Below are positions 9,838-20,407 of a stretch of 61,360 nucleotides of DNA, in pieces. Position 1 is the first letter of the stretch. The number at the start of each line of letters is the position of its first letter. A program made the translations under genes and the position numbers. The stretch is taken from positions 1 to 61,360 of the forward strand of contig JAICYS010000003.1 in assembly GCA_025934105.1 (NCBI GenBank), in the 5' to 3' direction. Origin of the DNA: Myxococcota bacterium. Lineage in GTDB: Bacteria > Myxococcota_A > Polyangia > Fen-1088. The notes under the pieces are model-generated. The model was given only the letters and a program-made list of their open reading frames with translations. It was not told where the DNA came from and searched no databases.

Positions 9838-10347
9838 CTAGCCCGCGTAGAACCGGCGCGTCCATTCGGCCATCGCGATGCCGGCCGCGACGGTCACCGG
9901 GAACGAATGGTTGATGCCGTACATCGGGATGCCCACGATCAGGTCGGCCGCGCGCAACAGTTCGTCGGAGACGCCGGCCGTCTCGCTGCCGAACAGCATC
10001 ACGCAGTCCCCGGGCAGCTCGGCGTGCCACAGATCGACGCGGGCGGCGTCCTTTTCGAACACCACCAGCGGGCGGCCGGTGGCGCGCACGTGCGCGATCA
10101 GGTCGGCCTCGGTGGGCAGAGCGACGATGTTCTCGTAGCGGTCCATCCCCATCGCGCCGCGCTCGTACCAGCGCTCGTCGCCCACCAGCAGGATCTCGCG
10201 CACCAGGAACGAGTGCGCGACCCGGATGATGGCGCCGACGTTGAACGGGTTGCGCGCGCGCAGGACGGCGACGCTCAACGGCCGCCGCAGCGGCTGCAAG
10301 CTGGCCCGGATCTCGTCCAGCGGCAGCTCGAACGGCGCGACCTTCAT
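9838..10347 (-). CDS. SpoU/TrmH-family RNA methyltransferase
   Basis: RARNPFNVGAIIRVAHSF, VMLFGSETAGVSDELL, IPMYGINHSFPVTVAAGIAMAEWTRRFYAG. Confidence 0.88.
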   Translation of the reverse strand: MKVAPFELPLDEIRASLQPLRRPLSVAVLRARNPFNVGAIIRVAHSFLVREILLVGDERWYERGAMGMDRYENIVALPTEADLIAHVRATGRPLVVFEKDAARVDLWHAELPGDCVMLFGSETAGVSDELLRAADLIVGIPMYGINHSFPVTVAAGIAMAEWTRRFYAG

Positions 10348-11390
10348 GGCTGCGCGGCCGCCGTCGGCGGCGACGGCGGCTGGGGCTGCACGCCGCCCAC
10401 GAACGTGGCCCGGAACGGCACCGGCATGAACACTCCCACGAACACCAGCACCATCAGCCAGAAGAGCGCACGCCGGCTGCGCGGCAGCGGCTCCTCGGCG
10501 ACCGGCGGGTGGTTCACACCGCCCGACAGACGCCGGACCACCCGGATCAGCAGGTACCACACCAACCATGGCAACGCCGCGCCCGCGGCGATGGAAAGGC
10601 CGATGGCCTGGTCCCACCCGGCGCCGGCCTCGACCCGGGCCAGGTGCATGACCCAGAAGAACACGCCGATCGCGCCCAGCGGCAGCAGCCGATGCAGGCG
10701 CGCCGCGAACTGGTTGTAGCGGTTGCCGAAGTAGGCCGCGGCCACGTGGCCGCCGTCGAGCTGGCCGATCGGGATCAGGTTGATCATGGTGACCAGCAGG
10801 CCGGCCCACCCGGCCCAGGCGGTCGGGTGCAGAAAGACGTCGCGATGCCCGTCGGGCAGCCAGGCACCGGTCACCGCGCGTTTGAGCAGCGCGTAGAGGA
10901 TCGAGTTCCCCTCCTGCTGGCCGCCGGGCACCAGCGGGCCGATCTTCGAGTGGGCCAATCCGTAACAGATGACCGGGATCGCGACGGCCAGCCCGGCCAG
11001 CGGCCCGGCGGCGCCGATGTCCATCAGCTTGCGCCGATCGGAGGTCACGTCGCGCATGCCGATCACGGCGCCCATCGTCCCCAGGCCGAAGCTGGGCGGC
11101 AGCGGAATGAAGTACGGCAGCGACGCGTCCACGCCGTGCCAGCGGGCAACCAGGTAGTGCCCCAGCTCGTGAGACAGCAGGATCAGCATCAAGGGCAGCG
11201 AGTACGACAGCCCGTCGGAGATCGGGAGAATCGCCTCCCACCCGACGCCACCACCCAGCTGCCCGTGCACGAAGAGGGAGCCCGCCGCGGTGGTGGTCAG
11301 GAACGTGGCCAGGAACAGGCCCACGTGCAGCAGCAAGCGCGGCGGCCGGCGGCCGCGCTCCGGGGCCGCCGGCTCGTCGGGATCGGTCAT
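10344..11390 (-). CDS. Site-2 protease-like M50 zinc metallopeptidase
   Basis: LSHELGHYLVARW (HEXXH) and NLIPIGQLDGGH; multiple TM segments. Confidence 0.9.
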   Translation of the reverse strand: MTDPDEPAAPERGRRPPRLLLHVGLFLATFLTTTAAGSLFVHGQLGGGVGWEAILPISDGLSYSLPLMLILLSHELGHYLVARWHGVDASLPYFIPLPPSFGLGTMGAVIGMRDVTSDRRKLMDIGAAGPLAGLAVAIPVICYGLAHSKIGPLVPGGQQEGNSILYALLKRAVTGAWLPDGHRDVFLHPTAWAGWAGLLVTMINLIPIGQLDGGHVAAAYFGNRYNQFAARLHRLLPLGAIGVFFWVMHLARVEAGAGWDQAIGLSIAAGAALPWLVWYLLIRVVRRLSGGVNHPPVAEEPLPRSRRALFWLMVLVFVGVFMPVPFRATFVGGVQPQPPSPPTAAAQP

Positions 11391-12529
11391 CGCTCGTTCC
11401 CTTCGGCGACACGCGCGGGCGGTGGCTCGACGCCGCCGGCGGCCCGGTCCAGCACGGCCCGCAGCGCACGCCGGCGCGGGTGGTCAGCCCCGGCCAGCGC
11501 CGGCGCCAGCCGGGAGAGCTGCCCGCGCGCCTCGTCGCTGAGGTCGGTGGGCGTCTCGACGGCCAGGCGGACGTGCACGTCGCCGCGCCCCGTCCCGCGC
11601 GGAAAGCCCTTGCCGCGCAGCCGGAACACCGTGCCGGACTGGGTGCCGGGCGGCACGCGCATCTTCACCGCCGCGTCCAGCACCGGCACCTCGACCTCGG
11701 CGCCCAGCGCCGCCTCGGTGAAGGTCAGCGGCAGGTCGACGGTCAAGACGTCCCCCTCGCGCGTCGCCTCGCGGCCGTAAAACGCATGCGGCCGGACGCG
11801 CACGATGACGTGCAGGTCGCCGGCCGGGCCGCCCCGCCGCCCCGGCGCCCCCTCGCGCGGCAGCCGCTGCGTCGAGCCGCCGATCGATCCGGGCGGGATC
11901 CGCACCGTGTAGCTGCGCTCCCGGTCGAGGAGGCCCGCCCCCTCGCACACGGCGCACCGGACGCGCGGCACCTGCCCCGTGCCGCCGCACCCCATGCACT
12001 CGCGGCGCGTGGTCAGAAACCCGGTCTTCTTGCGCAGCACCCCTTCGCCATTGCACCGCGCGCAGGTGGCGAGGCCGGCGCTGCCGCCTTCGGCGCCGGT
12101 CCCGAAGCAGGCCCGGCAGTCCTCGGGCCGCTCGAAGGTGATGACCTTCTCGCAGCCCAGCGCCGCCTCCTCGAAGTCGACCTCCAGCGTGTAGCGCATG
12201 TCGCGCCCGGTGGTCTTGCGGCGACGCGCCAGCCCGAACAGATCGCCGAAGAGCGCGTCGAAGAACTCCGTGGCCGACGCGATGTCGGCCCCGCTGAACG
12301 GGCCCGTCCCGTCGACCGCGCCGAAGCGGTTGTAGTGCGTGCGCTTGTCCTCGTCGGACAGCACGGCGTACGCGATGGAGAGCTCCTTGAACTTCTCCTC
12401 GGCGCCCGGATCGCCGGGGTTGCGGTCCGGATGCCAGCGCAAGGCCAGCTTGCGGTAGGCGGCCTTGATCTCGACGTCCGTGGCGCTCCGGTCGACCCCC
12501 AGCGTCTGGTAGTAATCGGTCGGCAGCGC
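11387..12529 (-). CDS. dnaJ: Chaperone DnaJ (no canonical start; proposed CTG start near 12526)
   Basis: DYYQTLGVDRSATDVEIKAAYRKLALRWHPDRN J-domain, G/F region, four CXXCXGXG repeats. Upstream in-frame codon chain is TAG GCG CTG CCG ACC GAT TAC. Confidence 0.9.
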   Translation of the reverse strand, partial: ALPTDYYQTLGVDRSATDVEIKAAYRKLALRWHPDRNPGDPGAEEKFKELSIAYAVLSDEDKRTHYNRFGAVDGTGPFSGADIASATEFFDALFGDLFGLARRRKTTGRDMRYTLEVDFEEAALGCEKVITFERPEDCRACFGTGAEGGSAGLATCARCNGEGVLRKKTGFLTTRRECMGCGGTGQVPRVRCAVCEGAGLLDRERSYTVRIPPGSIGGSTQRLPREGAPGRRGGPAGDLHVIVRVRPHAFYGREATREGDVLTVDLPLTFTEAALGAEVEVPVLDAAVKMRVPPGTQSGTVFRLRGKGFPRGTGRGDVHVRLAVETPTDLSDEARGQLSRLAPALAGADHPRRRALRAVLDRAAGGVEPPPARVAEGNER

Positions 12530-13093
12530 CTATCCCTCGGACGATTTGGTCTGCGCCGGCCCGGTCGACACCGACACCATCGCCGGGCGCAGCAGCCGTT
12601 CGCTGATCTTGTAGCCCTTCTGCAGCTCGGCGGCCACGTTGCCGGCCGGCACGTCGGCGCTGGCCATCCGCGAGATCGCCTCGTGGACGCGCGGGTCGAA
12701 CGGCTGGCCGGCGACCTCGAACGGCTTCACGTCGTAGCGCTCCAGCTTTTGCTGGAACAGGCGCAGGACCAGGCTGATCCCCTTCAGCACGGCGCCGCCG
12801 TCAACGACGCCGTTGCCGGCCGCCGTCTGCGCGGCCGCCCGCTCGAGGTTGTCGACCACCTCCAGCATGTCGCGCAGCACCGCCTCGCGCGCCTGCGTCA
12901 CCGCGTCGGTCTGCTCTTTGCGCGAGCGCTTTTTCCAATTTTCGAAGTCCGCCGCGATGCGGAGCATCCGATCCTTGATCTCGTCCCGCTCCGCGGTGAG
13001 CGAGGCGATCCGCTCTTCGGGGCCTTCGGGGGGAAGCTCGGGCGCGCCCGCGCCGTCGCCATTCTGGTTCGTGTTCGTCTCGTCCATGGTCAT
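12530..13093 (-). CDS. grpE: Nucleotide exchange factor GrpE
   Basis: RMLRIAADFENWKKRSRKEQTDA...LLEV/VDNLERA...PFDPRVHEAISRMASADVPAGNVAAELQKGYKISERLLRPAMVSVS. Confidence 0.95.
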   Translation of the reverse strand: MTMDETNTNQNGDGAGAPELPPEGPEERIASLTAERDEIKDRMLRIAADFENWKKRSRKEQTDAVTQAREAVLRDMLEVVDNLERAAAQTAAGNGVVDGGAVLKGISLVLRLFQQKLERYDVKPFEVAGQPFDPRVHEAISRMASADVPAGNVAAELQKGYKISERLLRPAMVSVSTGPAQTKSSEG

Positions 13094-13114
13094 CTACCGC
13101 TCCCTCTACACTCT

Positions 13115-14137
13115 TTAGCTCTTTCCCAGCGCTTCGCCGATCATCTCCGCGGTGAAATCGACCAGCGGGATGACCCTCGAGTAATTCATCCGAGACGGCC
13201 CGATCACGCCCACCGTCCCCAGCGGCCGCCCGTCGGCCCCGTAGGGGGCGGCGACCACCGAGACGTCCGTCAGGTCGGCCAGGTTGGCCTCGGCTCCGAT
13301 GAACACACAGATTCCGGGCGCGCTCAGCGTCCACTCGAGCAGCCGGACCACCAGGTCCTTTTCTTCCAGCGTCCGCAGCAACAGCTTGGCCCGCTCGAGG
13401 TCGGCCTTGCCCGACAGCAGGTTGGACTGCCCGTCGACCAGGACCTCGGGCGTCGGGTCGATCGGGACCGCGGCGGTGGCCAGCTTCAGCGCGCGCGCCA
13501 CCAGCTCGTCGTGGGTGGCCCGCTCGCTGGCGATCTCTTCGACCAGCCGCGCGCGCACCTGATCCAGCGTCAGGCCGCTGACCAGGCCGTTCAGGAAATT
13601 GTTGATGCGGTCCAATTCGCCGGGCGAGACGGCCACGTCGATCGGGATCAGCTTGTTTTGAATCTGGCCGCTCGCGGCGGCGATGACGGCCAGCAGCTGT
13701 CCGTCGCGCATCTGCACGAACTCCAGGTGCTGGACGACGTCGCTGTCCGGGCGCGGCGCCTGGACCACGACGGTCAGGTGGCTGAGCTCGCGCAGCAGGC
13801 GCGTCGTCCGTTGCATGACCTCGGGAACGTCGCCGCCCGCCGGCGCCAGCCGTTCCCGGATCTCGTCCTTTTCGCCGGCGGTCAGGCTGCGGACCCGCAG
13901 CAGCATGTCCACGTAGTACCTCAGGCCCCGTTCGGTGGGGAGCCGCCCCCCCGACGTGTGGGCGTGCCGCAGCAACCCCACCTCTTCCAGTTCGCCCATG
14001 ACGGTGCGGACCGTGGCCGCCGAGACGTCCAGGCCATAGCGCCGCGTGACCGTCTGCGAACCGACGGCCTCGCCGGTTGCCAGATATTCGGACACGACGG
14101 CGTGAAGAATCTTCTTGGCCCGTGCGCCAATATCCAC
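13115..14137 (-). CDS. hrcA: Heat-inducible transcription repressor HrcA
   Basis: LHAVVSEYLATGEAVGSQTVTRRYGLDVSAATVRTVMGELEEVGLLRHAHTSGGRLPTERGLRYYVD. Confidence 0.95.
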   Translation of the reverse strand: MDIGARAKKILHAVVSEYLATGEAVGSQTVTRRYGLDVSAATVRTVMGELEEVGLLRHAHTSGGRLPTERGLRYYVDMLLRVRSLTAGEKDEIRERLAPAGGDVPEVMQRTTRLLRELSHLTVVVQAPRPDSDVVQHLEFVQMRDGQLLAVIAAASGQIQNKLIPIDVAVSPGELDRINNFLNGLVSGLTLDQVRARLVEEIASERATHDELVARALKLATAAVPIDPTPEVLVDGQSNLLSGKADLERAKLLLRTLEEKDLVVRLLEWTLSAPGICVFIGAEANLADLTDVSVVAAPYGADGRPLGTVGVIGPSRMNYSRVIPLVDFTAEMIGEALGKS

Positions 14138-14214
14138 GCTCTTGATTTACCTCAATAAACCGGGCTCGGCCAAGCGGTGGGCAGAACCGCGGTCCCGCGT
14201 ATAGTGACGCCGCC

Positions 14215-15384
14215 GTGATCTATCTGGACAACGCCGCCTCGACGCGCCCGGCCGAAGAGGTCCTGGCCGCGATGACTCAGGTGGGCCGCGATCTGTTCGC
14301 GAACCCGGCGGCGGCGCACCCGGCGGGGGCGGCGGCGGCCCGCGCTCTCGAGGCGGCCCGGGCCGAGCTGGCGCGCACGCTGGACGTCGAGCCCGAGGAG
14401 CTGGTCTTCACGAGCGGCGGGACGGAAGCCGACGCCCTGGGGGTGCTGGGCGCGGCGCGGGCGGCCCGCGGGCGGCACCTGGTGGTCACCGCCTTCGAGC
14501 ATCCGGCGGTCACGCGGGCCGTCGAAGCCCTGGTTGCCGACGGGTTCAGCGTCGACCGGATCTCGCCCGGCCCCGACGGGGTCGTGGGGGCCGAGGCGGT
14601 GGCCGCGGCGGTCCGGCCCGACACCGCGGTCGTGGCGGTCATGCTGGCGCAGAACGAGCTGGGGACGCTTCAGCCGGTGGCCGAGATCGGCCGCCGGCTG
14701 GCCGAACGGCCCCGCCGGCCGCACCTGCACGTCGACGCCGTCCAGGGCTTCGGCCTGGTCCGGCTCCGCCCGCGGGCGCTGGGGGCCGACACCGTCGCGC
14801 TGTCCGCCCACAAGCTGCACGGCCCGCGCGGGGCCGGCGCTCTCTGGATCCGGCCGGGCGCCCGGCTGCAGCCGCTCTGGGTCGGCGGCGGACAGGAGCG
14901 CGGCCGTCGCGGCGGGACGGAGAACTTGCCGGCGGCGGTCGGGTTCGGGCAGGCGGCGCGGCTGGCCCGGGAGGCGATGGACCGCGGGGCGGGCGAAGCG
15001 GTCGCCGCGCTGCGCGATCGGCTGGAGCAGGCCGCCGTGGCGGCGGTCGCCGGCGCCCGCCCGACGGTGGTCGGCGCGGCCCGGACGCCGCACATCGCAT
15101 CGCTGGCGTTCCCCGGCCTGCCCGCCGAACCACTGCTGCACGCCCTGGAGGCGCGGGGCGTGCTGGCCTCGGCCGGGTCGGCCTGCGCGTCGCGCCTTTC
15201 GGGGCCCAGCCCGGCGCTGAAGTCGATCGGCCTCGACGACCGGACGGGCGTGCTGCGGCTGTCGCTCTCGCGCAAGACGACCGCCGCCGAGGTCGAGGCA
15301 GCGGTGGCGGCCCTGGCTGACGCCGCGCGCGAGGTGAGGGGCGCCGCTCCGTTCGCGCTCGCCAATCGGGCCGGCCGCGGGTAA
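14215..15384 (+). CDS. Cysteine desulfurase (NifS/IscS family)
   Basis: IYLDNAASTRP, FTSGGTEADALGV, HVDAVQGFG, LSAHKLHGPRGAGALW, SAGSACAS. Confidence 0.93.
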   Translation: MIYLDNAASTRPAEEVLAAMTQVGRDLFANPAAAHPAGAAAARALEAARAELARTLDVEPEELVFTSGGTEADALGVLGAARAARGRHLVVTAFEHPAVTRAVEALVADGFSVDRISPGPDGVVGAEAVAAAVRPDTAVVAVMLAQNELGTLQPVAEIGRRLAERPRRPHLHVDAVQGFGLVRLRPRALGADTVALSAHKLHGPRGAGALWIRPGARLQPLWVGGGQERGRRGGTENLPAAVGFGQAARLAREAMDRGAGEAVAALRDRLEQAAVAAVAGARPTVVGAARTPHIASLAFPGLPAEPLLHALEARGVLASAGSACASRLSGPSPALKSIGLDDRTGVLRLSLSRKTTAAEVEAAVAALADAAREVRGAAPFALANRAGRG

Positions 15385-15398
15385 AAGACGCCGCGCAA

Positions 15399-16577
15399 AT
15401 GGAAGACGCGGGCGTCCTGCTGTGCCGGTACGGCGAGCTGTTCTTGAAGAGCGGCAATCGCCGCCGCTTCGAGCGCGTGCTGGCCGACAACATCCGGGCG
15501 GCCGTGGCGGACCTGCCCGGCGCCAGCGTCTCGACCACGCACGGCCGGACGCTGGTCCGCGTGCGCCCGGCCGACGTCGACGACGCCGCCGGCCGGCTGG
15601 AACGGGTGTTCGGCCTGGTGTCGTTCTCGGTGGCGCGCAAGGTGGCGGCCGAGCCCGATTTGGAAGCCATCGGCGCCGCCGCCGTCGACGAAGCGCGCGC
15701 CGCGCTGGCCCGCGATCGGCTGGTCAGCTTCAAGATCGAATCACGGCGGGCCGACAAGCGATTCCCGGTGCAGTCGCCGGAGATCTCGCGGCGGGTCGGC
15801 GGGCGCGTGCACGAGACGACCGGTCTGGCCGTCGACGTTCACCGCCCGGCGCTGACCATCGGCATCGAGGTCACGCCCGGACACGCGTTCGTCTACGGCG
15901 GCACGCGCGGCGCGCCCGGCGGCCTGCCGGTCGGCGCGTCGGGCCGCGCGCTACTGCTGCTGTCGGGCGGCATCGACTCGCCGGTGGCGGGCTGGCTGGC
16001 CGCCAAGCGCGGCCTGGCGCTGGACGCCGTCTACTTCCATTCGCCGCCGTACGTGGGCGAAAAGTCGCGCGACAAGGTGCTGTCGCTGGCGCGCAAGCTG
16101 GCGCGCTGGCAGGCGATGCGCTCGGTGACGGTGGTGCCGTTCACGGACGTGCAGAAGCGCCTGCGCCAGGCCGGCCCCGGCGAGCTGGCGGTCGTCCTTT
16201 ATCGCCGCATGATGATGCGCATCGCGGATGCGGTCGCCGATCAGCTGGGCGCCGACGCGCTGGTCACCGGCGAGAACCTGGGCCAGGTGGCCAGCCAGAC
16301 CATCCACAACCTGGCCACCATCGAGGACGCCGCCCGCCGGGTGGTGCTGCGCCCGCTCCTCACCTACGACAAGATCGAGACCACCAACCTCGCGCAGCGG
16401 ATCGGCACCTACGAGACGTCGATCCTGCCCTTCGACGACTGCTGCTCGCTGTTCGTACCCGCCCACCCGGCCACCCGCGCGCGCGTCGCCGACGTGGCCC
16501 CGGCCGAGGCCAAACTGGACCTCGCCGGCGAGGTCGCCGCGGCCGTCGCGGCCAGCGAACGGGTCGCCATCGCCTGA
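15399..16577 (+). CDS. thiI: tRNA 4-thiouridine synthetase ThiI
   Basis: RYGELFLKSGNRRRFERVL, THUMP region, LLLLSGGIDSPVAGWLAAKRG; no C-terminal rhodanese domain. Confidence 0.92.
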   Translation: MEDAGVLLCRYGELFLKSGNRRRFERVLADNIRAAVADLPGASVSTTHGRTLVRVRPADVDDAAGRLERVFGLVSFSVARKVAAEPDLEAIGAAAVDEARAALARDRLVSFKIESRRADKRFPVQSPEISRRVGGRVHETTGLAVDVHRPALTIGIEVTPGHAFVYGGTRGAPGGLPVGASGRALLLLSGGIDSPVAGWLAAKRGLALDAVYFHSPPYVGEKSRDKVLSLARKLARWQAMRSVTVVPFTDVQKRLRQAGPGELAVVLYRRMMMRIADAVADQLGADALVTGENLGQVASQTIHNLATIEDAARRVVLRPLLTYDKIETTNLAQRIGTYETSILPFDDCCSLFVPAHPATRARVADVAPAEAKLDLAGEVAAAVAASERVAIA

Positions 16578-16615
16578 ATCATCGCTATCATTCACCCCAT
16601 TTCGACCTCGACGGC

Positions 16616-17467
<852 letters not shown>

Positions 17468-17601
17468 TCTGATGCGCCGCCCGGATCTCCCCAGACGCGC
17501 CCCGGCCCCGCCCGTCGGCCGAACTCCTGGCCGGCGGATCGCGCTCTTGGTCGGTGGCCGGGCGCGATAGCCGCGCTCGACCAGTCAGCCATCCCGAACC
17601 G

Positions 17602-19401
17602 ATGCCGATTCTCATCACCGCGCAGGACCTGAGCGCCTCGTTCGGCGCCCGGCCGCTGTTTTCCGGCGTCAGCTTCACCGTCTCGGACGGCGAGCGCATC
17701 GGCCTCATCGGGCCGAACGGCGCGGGGAAGTCGACGCTGCTGCGGATCCTGGCCGGCCTGTTCTCGTCGGACGCCGGGACGGTGTCGCGCCGGCGGGGGT
17801 TGCTGGTCGCGTTGCTGGAACAGGTGCCGCGGTTCGAGCCGGGCCTGACCGTTCGCGCGGCGGTCGAATCGGCCGCGGCCGACGACGCGGCCGACGAGAT
17901 CCTGGCCAAGCTGTCCTTGAGCGGGCGGACCGAAAACGGCGTCTCGCCGGAGGCGCCGGTCTCGTCGCTGTCCGGGGGGTGGAAAAAGCGCGTGGCGCTG
18001 GGCCGGGAGCTGGCCCGGCGGCCGGACCTGCTGCTGCTGGACGAGCCGACCAACCATCTGGACGTCGAGAGCATCGAGTGGCTGGAGGGGCTGCTGGCGC
18101 GGCCGGACGGCCCGGCCACCATCACGGTCACGCACGACCGGATGTTCCTGCAGCGGGTGGCGACGCGCATCCTCGAGCTGGATCCGCGCAACGCCGGCGG
18201 GCTGCTGTCCGTCGACGGCGACTACGCCGACTACACCCGCGTCAAGGCCGATGCGATGCATGCGCAGGAACGGCGCGAGGTGGTGCTGCGCAACACGCTC
18301 CGCCGCGAGACCGAGTGGCTGCGGCGGGGCGCGGCCGCGCGGACCACCAAGCAGCAGGCGCGCATCGCGCGCGCCGGCGACCTGTCCGACGAGGTCAAGG
18401 AGCTGACCACCCGAAACCAGGTCCGTTCGGTCGGCCTCGAGTTCCAGGGGACCGAGCGACGCCCGCGCCGTCTGATCGAAGCGCGCGGGATCGCCAAGGC
18501 CTACGACGGCCGGACGATCTTCGCCGGCGTCGATCTCTTCGTGGGGCCGGGCACGCGCGTGGGCCTGCTGGGGCCGAACGGCTGCGGAAAGTCGACGCTG
18601 CTGCGCGTGCTGCTGGGCGAGGAGCCGCCCACGGCCGGCACGGTGCTGCGCGCCGACGGGCTGGAGGTCGCTTACTTCCAGCAGAACCGCGAGCTGCTGG
18701 ATCCCGACGCCACGCCCGCGCACACGCTGGCCCCCGACGGCGATCACGTCAGCTTCCGCGGCGCGCGCGTCCACGTGCGCGGCTACCTCGAGCGGTTTCT
18801 GTTTCGCCCGGAACAGGCGGACATGCCGGTGCGCCAGCTGTCGGGCGGCGAGCAGAGCCGCTTGCTGCTGGCCAAGTTGATGCTGCGCGACGCGCAGGTG
18901 CTGGTCCTGGACGAGCCGACCAACGATCTGGACCTGGCGACCCTGGCGGTCCTGGAAGAATCGCTGACCGCCTTCGACGGCGCGGTCTTGCTGGTCACCC
19001 ACGACCGCTATTTCCTGGACCAGGTGGCGACCACCATCCTGGCGTTCGCACCCGACGGACAGGTGGTCCCGTTTGCCGGCGTCGCCCAGTGGGAGTCGTG
19101 GCGGGCGGCGCGCCTGGCCGCCGAGCGTACGCGCGAACCGCCCGCGCCGGCCGGCGGCAAGTCCGCCGGCGCGCGCAAGAAGCTGTCGTACCTGGAACAG
19201 CGCGAATACGACGCCATCGAGGCGGCCATCGCCGCGGCCGAAGCCGCGCTGGCCGAAGCCCGGCGCGACGCCGAACGGCCCGAGCACGCCAGCGACTCGG
19301 CCCGCCTGGTCGAGCTTTTGGCGCTGATCGACAGCCGCCAAGCGGAGGTCGACCGCCTGTACACCCGCTGGACCGATCTGGACGCGAAGGCCAGCGGCTA
19401 G
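17602..19401 (+). CDS. ABC-F family ATPase
   Basis: Two ABC modules: GPNGAGKSTLLRIL...LSGGWKKRVALGRELARRPDLLLLDEPTNHLD and GPNGCGKSTLLRVL...LSGGEQSRLLLAKLML...LDEPTNDLD. Confidence 0.93.
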   Translation: MPILITAQDLSASFGARPLFSGVSFTVSDGERIGLIGPNGAGKSTLLRILAGLFSSDAGTVSRRRGLLVALLEQVPRFEPGLTVRAAVESAAADDAADEILAKLSLSGRTENGVSPEAPVSSLSGGWKKRVALGRELARRPDLLLLDEPTNHLDVESIEWLEGLLARPDGPATITVTHDRMFLQRVATRILELDPRNAGGLLSVDGDYADYTRVKADAMHAQERREVVLRNTLRRETEWLRRGAAARTTKQQARIARAGDLSDEVKELTTRNQVRSVGLEFQGTERRPRRLIEARGIAKAYDGRTIFAGVDLFVGPGTRVGLLGPNGCGKSTLLRVLLGEEPPTAGTVLRADGLEVAYFQQNRELLDPDATPAHTLAPDGDHVSFRGARVHVRGYLERFLFRPEQADMPVRQLSGGEQSRLLLAKLMLRDAQVLVLDEPTNDLDLATLAVLEESLTAFDGAVLLVTHDRYFLDQVATTILAFAPDGQVVPFAGVAQWESWRAARLAAERTREPPAPAGGKSAGARKKLSYLEQREYDAIEAAIAAAEAALAEARRDAERPEHASDSARLVELLALIDSRQAEVDRLYTRWTDLDAKASG

Positions 19402-19402
19402 C

Positions 19403-19567
19403 CTAGTGCACCGCCGTCGAAATAGCGTCGACGCCGAGGCCGACAAGCCGCGCTGGACGCGAGGCGCGACGACGAGGAATACCCGTAGCCATTGTGAGGA
19501 GAAGCAACGAAGCGTCCGGCGCGGATCGTCGGCCGAACGTGACGCGATTTCGACGGCGGTGCACTAG
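19403..19567. repeat. MITE-like element, copy 1
   Basis: CTAGTGCACCGCCGTCGAAATAGCGTCGACGCCGAGGCCGAC ... GATTTCGACGGCGGTGCACTAG; internal part nearly identical to 28778..28944; right terminal repeat diverged. Confidence 0.9.
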
Positions 19568-19610
19568 GTCGATCCGGGCGCGCCGGCGGCCGTTGCGCGC
19601 CGGGGCCGGC

Positions 19611-20345
<735 letters not shown>

Positions 20346-20379
20346 GATTCAACTATAGGACATCGGCGACCGGCGCCAA
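20346..20379 (-). promoter_or_regulatory. Putative sigma70 promoter for the DUF882 gene
   Basis: Minus strand TTGGCG-N16-TATAGT followed by only TGAATC before the GTG start. Confidence 0.55.
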
Positions 20380-20407
20380 GTTATGAGCCGTTTGCGCGGA
20401 TTTTTGT

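Noticed and set aside
11480-14158. 892-aa plus-strand ORF
   Set aside because: Antisense to dnaJ-grpE-hrcA; artefact of high GC3.
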